DNA from: JAYWAM01 sp043782425
GTDB taxonomy: Bacteria > Pseudomonadota > Gammaproteobacteria > Burkholderiales > Usitatibacteraceae
NCBI GenBank assembly: GCA_043782425.1
Contig: JAYWAM010000164.1
Span: 1-15,244, forward strand
Reading direction: 5' to 3'
Length of the DNA: 15,244 nt
Shown: one piece after another, positions 8,104 to 14,177 of the stretch
Layout of the letters: each line of letters opens with the position of its first letter
How positions within the stretch are numbered: the stretch's first letter is position 1
Program-made: the position numbers and the translations under genes
Notes under the pieces: model-generated
What the model was told of the DNA's origin: nothing
Database searches by the model: none
The model's input: only the letters and a program-made list of their open reading frames with translations

Positions 8104-9237
8104 TTAGAAAAATGCAATGACGATGGCGCCAATGGTGGCGGCCGCAAGCGCAGCCGCCAGCACCAGCGTTTCGGCGTTGCGGCGGCGGCGCGGCGTGGCG
8201 GCCTCTCCTGCCGCGAGCCTGCGCAACGCCTGCGTGGCGTCGAACTTGCGCGAGACTTTCAGCCCCGGCGCGACATCCAGCGCGACGCCTATCAGGCTCG
8301 CGCTCGCATCGGATGTGCGTTGTGTCTGGTTTGGCAGCGTGTCGGCCAGTTTGCTGTCGGCTGACGCCGCTGGTGCATCGCTATCGAAATCCGCCCCCGG
8401 CGTCGGCGCGAGTTGCGTGCGACACGCCGTCAGATCGGCGGCTAGATCACGTGCGTTTTGATAGCGCTGTGCGGGGTCTTTGGCCAGCGCTTTGTTGACG
8501 ATGAGGTCGAGCATGGGTGGGAGGGCCGGATTAAGCAGGCTGGGCGGAGTGTGCTCGCCGTGGCACACCATGTATGTGAGCTGATTGATGTCCTCGCCGG
8601 AAAATGGCGGCAGCCCGGCAATCATCTGATAGAGCACCACGCCGAGTGAAAAAATATCCGAGCGGCTGTCAACGTCGCGCCCGGCGATCTGTTCCGGTGA
8701 CATGTATTTCGGCGAGCCGAGCACCATGCCGGTCTGCGTTTTCACCTGTGAAATCTGTAAGCGCGCGATGCCGAAATCCATTATCTTGGCCTGCCGGTCG
8801 CGCACGATCATGATGTTGGCGGGCTTGATGTCGCGGTGCACCACGCCGCGCTCATGGGCAAATGCCAGGCCCTCGGCCACCTGCGCGGCGACATTGAGCG
8901 CCAGGTCGAGCGGCAGCCTGTCGACGTCGAGCAGGTTGCGCATCTCGGCGCCATCGAGCAGTTCCATGGCCATGTAGGCCAGATCGCCTTCGCGCCCAAC
9001 GTCGTAAATGGTGATGATGCTAGGATGGTTCAGCCCGCCCGCAGCCTTGGCCTCCTGGAGAAAGCGCGTTTCGTAATCGTCGCGTATGGCCGACTCTGCC
9101 GGCAGCAGAATCGTCTTGATGGCGACCATGCGGCCTAGCAGAGGATCTTCGGCCTTGTAAACCACGCCCATCGCCCCGCGTCCCAGTTCCGCAATGACCT
9201 TGTAGCGACCGATATTCTGCAAGGTGCCGCCGCTCAT
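8104..9237 (-). CDS. Tail-anchored Hanks-type serine/threonine protein kinase
   Basis: This is a eukaryotic-like protein kinase of 377 residues. The catalytic domain (about 12-270) appears complete: glycine loop LGRGAMGVVYKA (18-29), Lys41 in VAIK, alpha-C Glu62, HRDIKPANI with Asp136 and Asn141, DFG with Asp154, and activation segment GSPKYMSPEQ with the APE-like S-P-E. A low-complexity Ala/Asp/Ser/Thr linker (about 275-315) follows, then a basic stretch PRRRRN and a hydrophobic segment (357-377) that ends the protein, so the kinase should be anchored by its C-terminus with the catalytic domain in the cytoplasm. It has no extracellular sensor such as PASTA repeats. Its ATG overlaps the stop of the preceding cyclase-like/PEGA gene by 4 bases (ATGA), implying translational coupling. 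Substrates are unknown. The Thr/Ser-rich linker and the activation loop could carry autophosphorylation sites. Confidence 0.93.
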   Translation of the reverse strand: MSGGTLQNIGRYKVIAELGRGAMGVVYKAEDPLLGRMVAIKTILLPAESAIRDDYETRFLQEAKAAGGLNHPSIITIYDVGREGDLAYMAMELLDGAEMRNLLDVDRLPLDLALNVAAQVAEGLAFAHERGVVHRDIKPANIMIVRDRQAKIMDFGIARLQISQVKTQTGMVLGSPKYMSPEQIAGRDVDSRSDIFSLGVVLYQMIAGLPPFSGEDINQLTYMVCHGEHTPPSLLNPALPPMLDLIVNKALAKDPAQRYQNARDLAADLTACRTQLAPTPGADFDSDAPAASADSKLADTLPNQTQRTSDASASLIGVALDVAPGLKVSRKFDATQALRRLAAGEAATPRRRRNAETLVLAAALAAATIGAIVIAFF

Positions 9238-10136
9238 TTGTCGCCCCCGAGCTTGCGGCGCAGATTCTGCCAGAAGCCAGTTGGCTTTTGCGCAGAGGCA
9301 AAGCGGTGGGTGATGGTCATGCTTTCGCCCGGATCGAGGTTCACGTCATGCTTAAGCGGAGTGAATGCGCCATTGCGCACCTCGATCTTGTGCGCCCCGG
9401 CCTTCACTTCGATCTGCGTTAACGGGGGGCTTTTGCCCTTGGCCACGCCGTCAATGAAAATTTCGCCGTGCGGCCTGATCTCGAACAGAATCACGGCAGG
9501 CTGTGCGGCGCGCATCGCTTCGAGGCGCAGCAGCCGCGCGCCATAGCCTGCGGCCTGAATGGCGCAAACGCTGAGCGCGCCCCAGACGAGAAGCCTGCGG
9601 CGACGCCGACGCGCTGCCGCAGCGTCGAATACAAACATCTCATGACTGCGCACTCTTGAATCGGTGTACACGCCGGCCGTGACTAGACCCTGCGCACGCT
9701 GCGGCGCGCCCGCCTCGAGGGCGTCGCGGAATGCACGCGTGGCCAGCAGGTGGCCGGGTGTGGAGAATTCAGCCGCCGTGATTGCCGCCAGCAGCCCGTC
9801 GCCGATAAGCGCGGCCGTCTTGGGATCGCCGGTCGCAGCGCGCACCGGGCCGTGGTTGATGCCCAGACAAAAAGGCAGCCCGGCGCTGGCGGCCAGCGCG
9901 CGCTCGGCCGTTTGCAGCGCCGCGCCGGGGCTTTCCAGGATGACCATGGCATTGCCATCGGGTGCGTCGAGCACTATGCAGCCTTCGACGGGCAGCGCAG
10001 CGGCGATAGGCGCCAGAAGCGCGTCGAGTTTGGACTTGAGTTGCGCCTGCTCGGCCACCGGCAGGCTCGAGAAATCCACGATGCGCATGAATATCACGCT
10101 CGCCAAACCGGGCGTGGCGTCGTCTTTTTCGGTCAT
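9234..10136 (-). CDS. Degenerate class III nucleotide cyclase-like domain - membrane span - PEGA domain protein
   Basis: Three parts are seen in 300 residues. Residues 13-140 resemble a class III adenylate/guanylate cyclase homology domain: SVIFMRIVDFS, APDGNAMVILESP, LPFCLGINHGPVRA and AEFSTPGHLLATRAF sit in the expected order. A run of six Arg then precedes one hydrophobic segment (about 182-203). Residues 217-280 form a PEGA-type repeat (EIRPHGEIFIDGVAKGKSPP then KAGAHKIEV). The cyclase part looks inactive: the first metal Asp of the usual F-x-D-I-V-G-F motif is Arg18, and the usual late Asn and Arg of the V-N-x-A-x-R stretch are absent; Asp60 remains. ATG at 10136 is used; the only longer in-frame start is a TTG at 10247, upstream of a likely -10 box. 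The N-terminus should be cytoplasmic and PEGA periplasmic by the positive-inside rule. It is coupled to the kinase gene, so it is probably a sensor or scaffold for it. Confidence 0.75.
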   Translation of the reverse strand: MTEKDDATPGLASVIFMRIVDFSSLPVAEQAQLKSKLDALLAPIAAALPVEGCIVLDAPDGNAMVILESPGAALQTAERALAASAGLPFCLGINHGPVRAATGDPKTAALIGDGLLAAITAAEFSTPGHLLATRAFRDALEAGAPQRAQGLVTAGVYTDSRVRSHEMFVFDAAAARRRRRRLLVWGALSVCAIQAAGYGARLLRLEAMRAAQPAVILFEIRPHGEIFIDGVAKGKSPPLTQIEVKAGAHKIEVRNGAFTPLKHDVNLDPGESMTITHRFASAQKPTGFWQNLRRKLGGDK

Positions 10137-10165
10137 GGGCGGAGGGATTGAGTCATTCGCTTTAG

Positions 10166-10171
10166 ATTGTA
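10166..10171 (-). promoter_or_regulatory. Possible -10 box for the cyclase-like/kinase unit
   Basis: The minus strand reads TACAAT, about 29 bases before the ATG at 10136. The -35 region is poor. It mirrors the TACAAT on the other strand at 10291-10296, so the two transcription units would diverge from this 201-base gap. Confidence 0.35.
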
Positions 10172-10290
10172 CTGGCGAACGGGCCGTTACGCCGCACAAC
10201 AGCGTCTTGAGGCGCCGGTAACTCAGCACCACGCCACGAGAGTGCAAAACTCGCGCGTCACACCACGCGCCCCGTCGTGCCGTTTTCGCC

Positions 10291-10296
10291 TACAAT
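10291..10296 (+). promoter_or_regulatory. Possible -10 box for the cyclic-nucleotide-binding gene
   Basis: TACAAT lies 41 bases before the ATG at 10338, in the context GCCTACAATG that is common for this group of bacteria. No convincing -35 box lies at 17 bases. It argues against the longer in-frame reading that starts at 10167. Confidence 0.4.
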
Positions 10297-10337
10297 GTCG
10301 CGGTGTTCACTTTTACTTCCTTTCATTACCAGACCCC

Positions 10338-10694
10338 ATGACCCAACCCGACAATCTGCACAACAAGGATCGGCTTGAGACGTTCTGGGCCGGCCAGCCT
10401 ATTTTTCTCGAGGGCGATCCGGGAAAGGTCATGTTCGTCGTCATGGAGGGCCGGGTACGCCTAAAGGTGCGCGGCAAGGCGGTCGAGGAAATCGATCAAG
10501 GTGGCATCTTTGGCGAGTTGGCGTTGATAGACGGCGCACCGCGTAGCGCCACTGCTGAGGCGATCACCAACTGCACGCTGGCCACTATCGGTGAAGAACG
10601 CTTCAACAATCTGGCGCTACAGACACCGGGATTCGCGCTGCGTGTGATGCGTGTGCTGGCGATGCGCCTGCGCAACATGGATACGCTGTTGTAG
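10338..10694 (+). CDS. Stand-alone cyclic-nucleotide-binding domain protein
   Basis: This small protein of 118 residues is almost entirely one cNMP-binding domain of the CRP/FNR/PKA-R fold. Seen: the beta-barrel start PIFLEGDPGKVMFVVMEGRV (21-40), and the phosphate-binding cassette FGELALIDGAPRSATAEA (58-75) with Glu60, Arg69 and Ser70, the residues that contact the ribose and cyclic phosphate in the family. A C-terminal helix (about 98-115) follows. There is no helix-turn-helix, kinase or channel domain, so any output must be through a partner. ATG at 10338 is used because the domain starts shortly after it and a -10 box lies just upstream; no clear Shine-Dalgarno sequence is seen. It is divergent from the pseudo-cyclase/kinase pair, which suggests, but does not prove, a shared signalling role. 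Confidence 0.88.
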   Translation: MTQPDNLHNKDRLETFWAGQPIFLEGDPGKVMFVVMEGRVRLKVRGKAVEEIDQGGIFGELALIDGAPRSATAEAITNCTLATIGEERFNNLALQTPGFALRVMRVLAMRLRNMDTLL

Positions 10695-10758
10695 CTGACC
10701 TGCACCAACACCCTGCTACAAATTTCAACTTAAGGAACTTTTGAACAAGCCCTGATTT

Positions 10759-10827
10759 GTCATTCCCGCGAAAGCGGGAATCCATGTTTCGTAAGAAAAA
10801 ATGGTTCCCCGCTTTCGCGGGGACGAC
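10759..10827. repeat. dRS3/REP-like inverted repeat pair
   Basis: The left arm (10759-10785) begins GTCATTCCCGCGAAAGCGGG. The reverse complement of the right arm (10801-10827) matches it at 23 of 27 positions, with a 15-base spacer. Each arm is itself a small hairpin (CCCGCGAAAGCGGG). The core at 10762-10781 fits the ATTCCC-N8-GGGAAT pattern of the neisserial dRS3 repeat, which is also dispersed in other proteobacteria and can serve as a phage integration target. Here it fills the gap between the cNMP-binding gene and serA and could also end or block transcription. Translation through it gives the tell-tale spurious peptide SFPRKRES. Confidence 0.75.
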
Positions 10828-10885
10828 ACCTTCTCAGATCTCCTTAAGTTATTTGAGTTCACAACCCCCGCTAAAGGACTGCCGC

Positions 10886-12070
10886 ATGTTTCGTATTCTC
10901 GTTATAAATCAGATTTCGGCCAATGGACTGAAACGTTTCCCGCTTGAGAGCTACAACGTCGGCAAAGACATGCCCGAGCCGGATGCGCTGCTGGTGCGCT
11001 CGCAAGACCTGAACAAAACCACCATCGCCGCCAGCGTCAAGGCCATCGGCCGTGCGGGGGCTGGCACCAACAATATTCCGGTGGCGGAAATGAGCCGCCG
11101 CGGCGTGCCGGTATTCAATGCGCCCGGCGCCAACGCCAATGCGGTCAAGGAGCTGGTGCTCGCCGGCCTGCTGCTGGCGGTGCGCAACCTGGTTCCGGCG
11201 ATGAAATTTGTCGAAGGCCTGACAGGCGACGATGGTGCATTGCACCTCGCCATCGAAGACGGCAAGAAACAATTCGCTGGCAGCGAACTGCCGCATCACA
11301 CCCTGGGCATTATCGGGTTGGGGAAGATCGGCTGCCTGGTCGCCGACGCTGCAATCAAGCTCGGGATGAATGTGTTGGGCTACGATCCCGAGATCACCGT
11401 GGACGCGGCCTGGAGCCTGCCCTCGCAAGTAAAAAAAGCCCATAGCGTCGAGGAGGTGCTGAAAAACAGCCACTTCATCACGTTGCATGTGCCGCTGCTG
11501 CAACAGACGCGCAAGCTCATCAACGCCAAAAGCCTGGAGCTGGTGAAACCCGGCACAGTGTTGCTCAATTTCGCGCGCGACGGCATTGTTGATGACAGCG
11601 CCGTTGCTGCGGCGCTTGATGCCCACAGATTGAAAAACTATGTGTGTGATTTTCCCAGCAATGCGCTACTCGGCCATCCCGGCGTAATCGCCTTGCCGCA
11701 CCTGGGCGCCTCGACGCGCGAAGCCGAGGACAACTCAGCCGTGATGGTGGTCGATCAGGTGCGCGATTATCTGGAACACGGCAACATCCGCAATGCGGTC
11801 AATTTTCCTGAAATGGTCATGGCGCGCGAGGCGCCCTACCGCGTCGCCATCGCCAACGCCAATGTGCCGAACATGCTGGGACAGATTTCCACCACTATGG
11901 CGCAGGCAAAACTGAATATTCACAATATGTTCAACAAATCGCGCGGCGAAATGGCTTACACGCTGGTAGATGTCGACAGCGCCGTGCCGGAAAGCGTCAC
12001 CGCACACATCGCCGCCATCAGCGGCGTGCTCGCGGTGCGCTATTTGCCGCACAGAGAAAGTGCAGAGTAA
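10886..12070 (+). CDS. serA: D-3-phosphoglycerate dehydrogenase (short form with ACT domain)
   Basis: This enzyme catalyses the first step of serine synthesis, NAD-dependent oxidation of 3-phosphoglycerate. The protein has 394 residues. Seen: a substrate-binding N-terminal part with LLVRSQDL (35-42) and GRAGAGTNNI (55-64); the Rossmann motif GIIGLGKIG (141-149); catalytic Arg231 in NFARDGIVDD; catalytic His272 in PHLGASTREAEDN; and a C-terminal ACT regulatory domain (about 318-388) with NVPNMLGQIST. The ATG at 10886 has AAAGGA 7 bases before it. A longer in-frame reading from 10757 only translates the inverted repeat and is rejected. Where E. coli SerA has its catalytic Glu (FPTE) this protein reads DFPSN (255-259), a variant that I recall as typical of a short-form PGDH clade. 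3-Phosphoglycerate as substrate is inferred from family. Confidence 0.9.
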   Translation: MFRILVINQISANGLKRFPLESYNVGKDMPEPDALLVRSQDLNKTTIAASVKAIGRAGAGTNNIPVAEMSRRGVPVFNAPGANANAVKELVLAGLLLAVRNLVPAMKFVEGLTGDDGALHLAIEDGKKQFAGSELPHHTLGIIGLGKIGCLVADAAIKLGMNVLGYDPEITVDAAWSLPSQVKKAHSVEEVLKNSHFITLHVPLLQQTRKLINAKSLELVKPGTVLLNFARDGIVDDSAVAAALDAHRLKNYVCDFPSNALLGHPGVIALPHLGASTREAEDNSAVMVVDQVRDYLEHGNIRNAVNFPEMVMAREAPYRVAIANANVPNMLGQISTTMAQAKLNIHNMFNKSRGEMAYTLVDVDSAVPESVTAHIAAISGVLAVRYLPHRESAE

Positions 12071-12161
12071 GGGAAGCGATTAGTCTCTTATCAGTTAAAT
12101 CTTCGCAATTTGTGAAAAGAAGTTTTTGGGTTCCTGCTAGCCCGACTTATGAAAGAGCTGC

Positions 12162-12566
12162 TTACTTCTGCGGATCAAGCAGGATGGAATATTTTTGCAG
12201 CAACCTTCCCCGCGGCCAGGTGAACTCCACCAACAAGTCCAATGAAGGTTCGTTGATCGGTGCGCTGCTGGTGAGCTGCAACACAGCTTTTCCCCCTGTG
12301 CGGCGCAAAGCATTAACGCGCACCTGCCTGACCACCGGCGCATAGATGAGGTTGGCGGCCTTGTATTGCTCCACGCTGGCGATGCGCGCCTGTAGTTCCT
12401 CAAACTCCTTGGGTTGCAAGGCGAGGATTTCGATTTCCGCCGCCAGCGCCTGGCCTAATGCAGAGCGCAACTCGATGCCGCCCAGTCCTGCGCCATGCGC
12501 CGCCTGCGCAAACAAGCAAAGCGCAGCGCACGTCATGATGAAAAGTTTTCCTGCAAACTGGTTCAT
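12162..12566 (-). CDS. Secreted protein made only of a FimV N-terminal head domain
   Basis: A protein of 134 residues. It has a signal peptide with core KLFIMTCAALCLFAQAAHG and likely cleavage near residue 26, followed by the domain found at the N-terminus of FimV proteins: GLGGIELRSALGQALAAEIE (27-46), LALQPKEFEELQARIAS (48-64), and SSAPINEPSLDLLVEFTWPRGRL ending in KYSILLDP. The reading frame ends with TAA immediately after this domain, while full FimV is several hundred residues with a LysM domain, a membrane span and TPR-like repeats. I see no FimV-like continuation in the next 90 bases, so this is either a true head-only paralogue or an old truncation. AAGGAAG lies about 7 bases before the ATG, which supports an expressed gene. 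The role is unknown; full FimV acts in polar organisation and type IV pili. Confidence 0.82.
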   Translation of the reverse strand: MNQFAGKLFIMTCAALCLFAQAAHGAGLGGIELRSALGQALAAEIEILALQPKEFEELQARIASVEQYKAANLIYAPVVRQVRVNALRRTGGKAVLQLTSSAPINEPSLDLLVEFTWPRGRLLQKYSILLDPQK

Positions 12567-12593
12567 AGTGTCTTCCTTTTTCTGATTACCCGA

Positions 12594-12618
12594 TCAATAG
12601 GTCATGCAACAACCTCCT
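12594..12618 (-). promoter_or_regulatory. Perfect Shine-Dalgarno before a three-codon ORF in the leader of the FimV-head gene
   Basis: On the minus strand AGGAGG (12618-12613) stands 7 bases before ATG ACC TAT TGA (12605-12594), a minimal ORF of Met-Thr-Tyr. It ends 27 bases before the FimV-head start codon. It may be a leader mini-ORF or chance; translation through a longer upstream frame ending here is also possible. Confidence 0.25.
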
Positions 12619-12701
12619 GCGCCGTCAATAGTGGCAAGTCTTGGCCAGGTATGCAACCCCTGCGCTGCATGTGACAACAAAGCCTTGCTCACGCTAACCT
12701 T

Positions 12702-12710
12702 TGCTAATAT
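12702..12710 (+). promoter_or_regulatory. Possible extended -10 promoter for the TonB-like gene
   Basis: TGCTAATAT contains an extended -10 TG and the hexamer TAATAT (12705-12710), 66-69 bases before the candidate starts of the next gene. A TTGCTC (12685-12690) lies only 14 bases upstream, too close for a normal -35, which extended -10 promoters can do without. Confidence 0.4.
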
Positions 12711-12775
12711 GAGTGCGGGACTATTATCGCCACACCAAACCGTAAAGCTGGGTAGCGCCAATTTGCTCAACACTC

Positions 12776-14107
12776 GTGATGACCTCCAACACATTCCCAC
12801 GCGTGAGCTTCTCGCCCAACACCGCTGAGCGCGCCACATTTGCCCGGTTCGTGCTGCTCTCCATACTGCTGCACGTGCTGTTCATCGCCTTGTTTGGCAA
12901 TAGCGGCGGCGCGGGCGAGCGACGTAACGGCGTATTCTGGGGCCAGCTCGAAGTGACCATGCCGCGCCTTTCTGCGCAACGCGTTAGCGAAGTCAAGCCT
13001 GAGTCTGGCGCAGACACCAGCCCGGCTATTGCCGCACAGCAACGTTTGCACAGCGCAACTGATACTGTACTCGCGCCGCAGCCGCTGGCGCGCAGCGAAC
13101 ACCCCCCGCTAGCGCGTGAAGCTGCCCCGGCGCCCGCACCAGCGCCCAGCGCAGTGCTGCCGAGCATCGATCTGGAGGCGCCCCAGGTAGTTGACAAGCC
13201 GCTCACGCCCTTTGTTGTAGCGCCATCTCTGCCGGAGCCCGAACCCAAACCTGTCGCAAAACCCAGCACAAAGCCCACTCCGCACGAAGCTGCGCCAGAA
13301 CAGGCGCCGATCAAAGTCGAGCGTGAAGTAATACCTCCACCGCGAGTCGAAGCGCCGCCCATTCCAGCAGCGCTGCCTGATCCCAGTGAAGCGCCTAAAT
13401 TCGAACGTAACCTCGTGTCCCCTGTCGAGCTGAAGCCGCGCGAGTTACCGCTCCCCACTGAAACAAAGCCGCTCCAGCCGCCACTGCTACAAACCCCCTC
13501 CCCCGTAGCGCCTGCGCCGCCAAAAATAGAGCGTGAGCTGGTTGCGCCAGCGCAGCCGCAAGCGCGTGAGACGCCTATGGTTCAAACACCGTCTAGCGAA
13601 ACGCTTGCGGCGCCCAAGGTGGAACGCGAACTGCTGGCGCCCAGCGAACCGAAAGCCAGTGCAACCCCGATAATTCCCTCGGCGCGCGACGAGCGTAGCG
13701 CCACGCCAGCACGTGAATTCACAGCGCCGACTACAATAACGCCGCGTCTACCGACCGGCGCGCCCAACCTGAATGAGGAAATTTTCAAGGGGCGTCGCGA
13801 GGGCGCGACACCGCCATCCTCAGCCGGTAATACACCACAGCAAAATGCGCCAAAAAGCGCTGCGCCGCGCCTCGATCTTGATGCCGTGCGCAAGCGCGCG
13901 CGCGAGATGGCAAGCGAAGGTTCAGGACAGCGCGCCATTCTACCGTTTCCCCTGCCGCCCAAGCCGGAACACAAAACTAAAGAAGCCCTCGCCTTCGACA
14001 AGGCGCTCAAACGGCCCGATTGCCGCGACGCCTACGCCGGCATGGGCCTGCTAGCCGTAGCGCCGCTGCTATGGAGCGCAATTGGTGATGAGGGTTGCAG
14101 GTGGTAG
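12776..14107 (+). CDS. TonB-like proline-rich inner-membrane protein with internal repeats, function unknown
   Basis: The protein has 443 residues. A short cytoplasmic N-terminus is followed by one membrane span (about 22-41, FVLLSILLHVLFIALF) and then a long periplasmic stretch rich in Pro, Ala and Glu, as in TonB and similar periplasm-spanning proteins. That stretch carries four imperfect repeats starting near residues 177, 206, 248 and 279, each of the form A-P-K-(V/F/I)-E-R-(E/N)-(L/V). The end is a distinct small segment from Lys412, with PDCRDAYAGMGLLAV and the terminal GDEGCRW, whose Cys416 and Cys441 could form a disulfide. I recall similar D-C-R-x-A-Y-A endings in other betaproteobacterial hypothetical proteins. 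There is no recognisable TonB C-terminal domain. The frame can start at GTG 12776 or ATG 12779; an in-frame TAA at 12743 excludes much longer versions. It diverges from the FimV-head gene. Confidence 0.75.
   Translation: MMTSNTFPRVSFSPNTAERATFARFVLLSILLHVLFIALFGNSGGAGERRNGVFWGQLEVTMPRLSAQRVSEVKPESGADTSPAIAAQQRLHSATDTVLAPQPLARSEHPPLAREAAPAPAPAPSAVLPSIDLEAPQVVDKPLTPFVVAPSLPEPEPKPVAKPSTKPTPHEAAPEQAPIKVEREVIPPPRVEAPPIPAALPDPSEAPKFERNLVSPVELKPRELPLPTETKPLQPPLLQTPSPVAPAPPKIERELVAPAQPQARETPMVQTPSSETLAAPKVERELLAPSEPKASATPIIPSARDERSATPAREFTAPTTITPRLPTGAPNLNEEIFKGRREGATPPSSAGNTPQQNAPKSAAPRLDLDAVRKRAREMASEGSGQRAILPFPLPPKPEHKTKEALAFDKALKRPDCRDAYAGMGLLAVAPLLWSAIGDEGCRW
13304..13696 (+). repeat. Four imperfect protein-level repeats in the TonB-like gene
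   Basis: The repeat starts at 13304, 13391, 13517 and 13610 encode APIKVEREV, APKFERNLV, PPKIERELV and APKVERELL, followed by short Pro-rich spacers. Spacing is 29, 42 and 31 codons, so units have changed by insertion or deletion. The DNA has diverged more than the protein pattern, which suggests old duplication kept by selection for the motif. Confidence 0.55.
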
Positions 14108-14125
14108 CAGAAAAGACCAGGCTAT

Positions 14126-14167
14126 TTTTGCCTTTTGATTTTTGATTTTTGCCTTTTGCCTTTTGCC
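14126..14167. repeat. Heptanucleotide tandem repeat, six units
   Basis: Six consecutive 7-base units read TTTTGCC, TTTTGAT, TTTTGAT, TTTTGCC, TTTTGCC, TTTTGCC with no interruption, followed by TTTTAAATTTTC. The tract fills most of the 70-base gap between two convergent genes. Its T-rich plus strand might help end transcription of the TonB-like gene, although no strong stem precedes it. Such tracts can vary in copy number by slippage. Confidence 0.8.
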
Positions 14168-14177
14168 TTTTAAATTT

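Noticed and set aside
10137..10247. Longer version of the cyclase-like protein from TTG 10247
   Set aside because: TTG start, no ribosome site, and a possible -10 box at 10166-10171 inside the extension.
10167..10337. Longer version of the cNMP-binding protein
   Set aside because: The extra residues show no homology and a likely -10 box (10291-10296) lies within them.
10757..10885. N-terminal extension of SerA starting MSFPRKRES
   Set aside because: This is translation of the dRS3-like repeat; the ATG at 10886 has a good Shine-Dalgarno and matches the family start.
12604..12828. Plus-strand 74-codon frame upstream of the TonB-like gene
   Set aside because: No recognisable domain, overlaps the promoter region and the next gene start, and no ribosome site.
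12724..13458. Minus-strand open frame of 244 codons rich in Gly and Ser
   Set aside because: It is the complement of the Pro/Ala/Glu-rich TonB-like gene; Gly/Ser runs arise from Pro/Ala codons read backwards.
14126..14167. Heptamer array as a CRISPR array
   Set aside because: Units are 7 bases, directly adjacent and without spacers.
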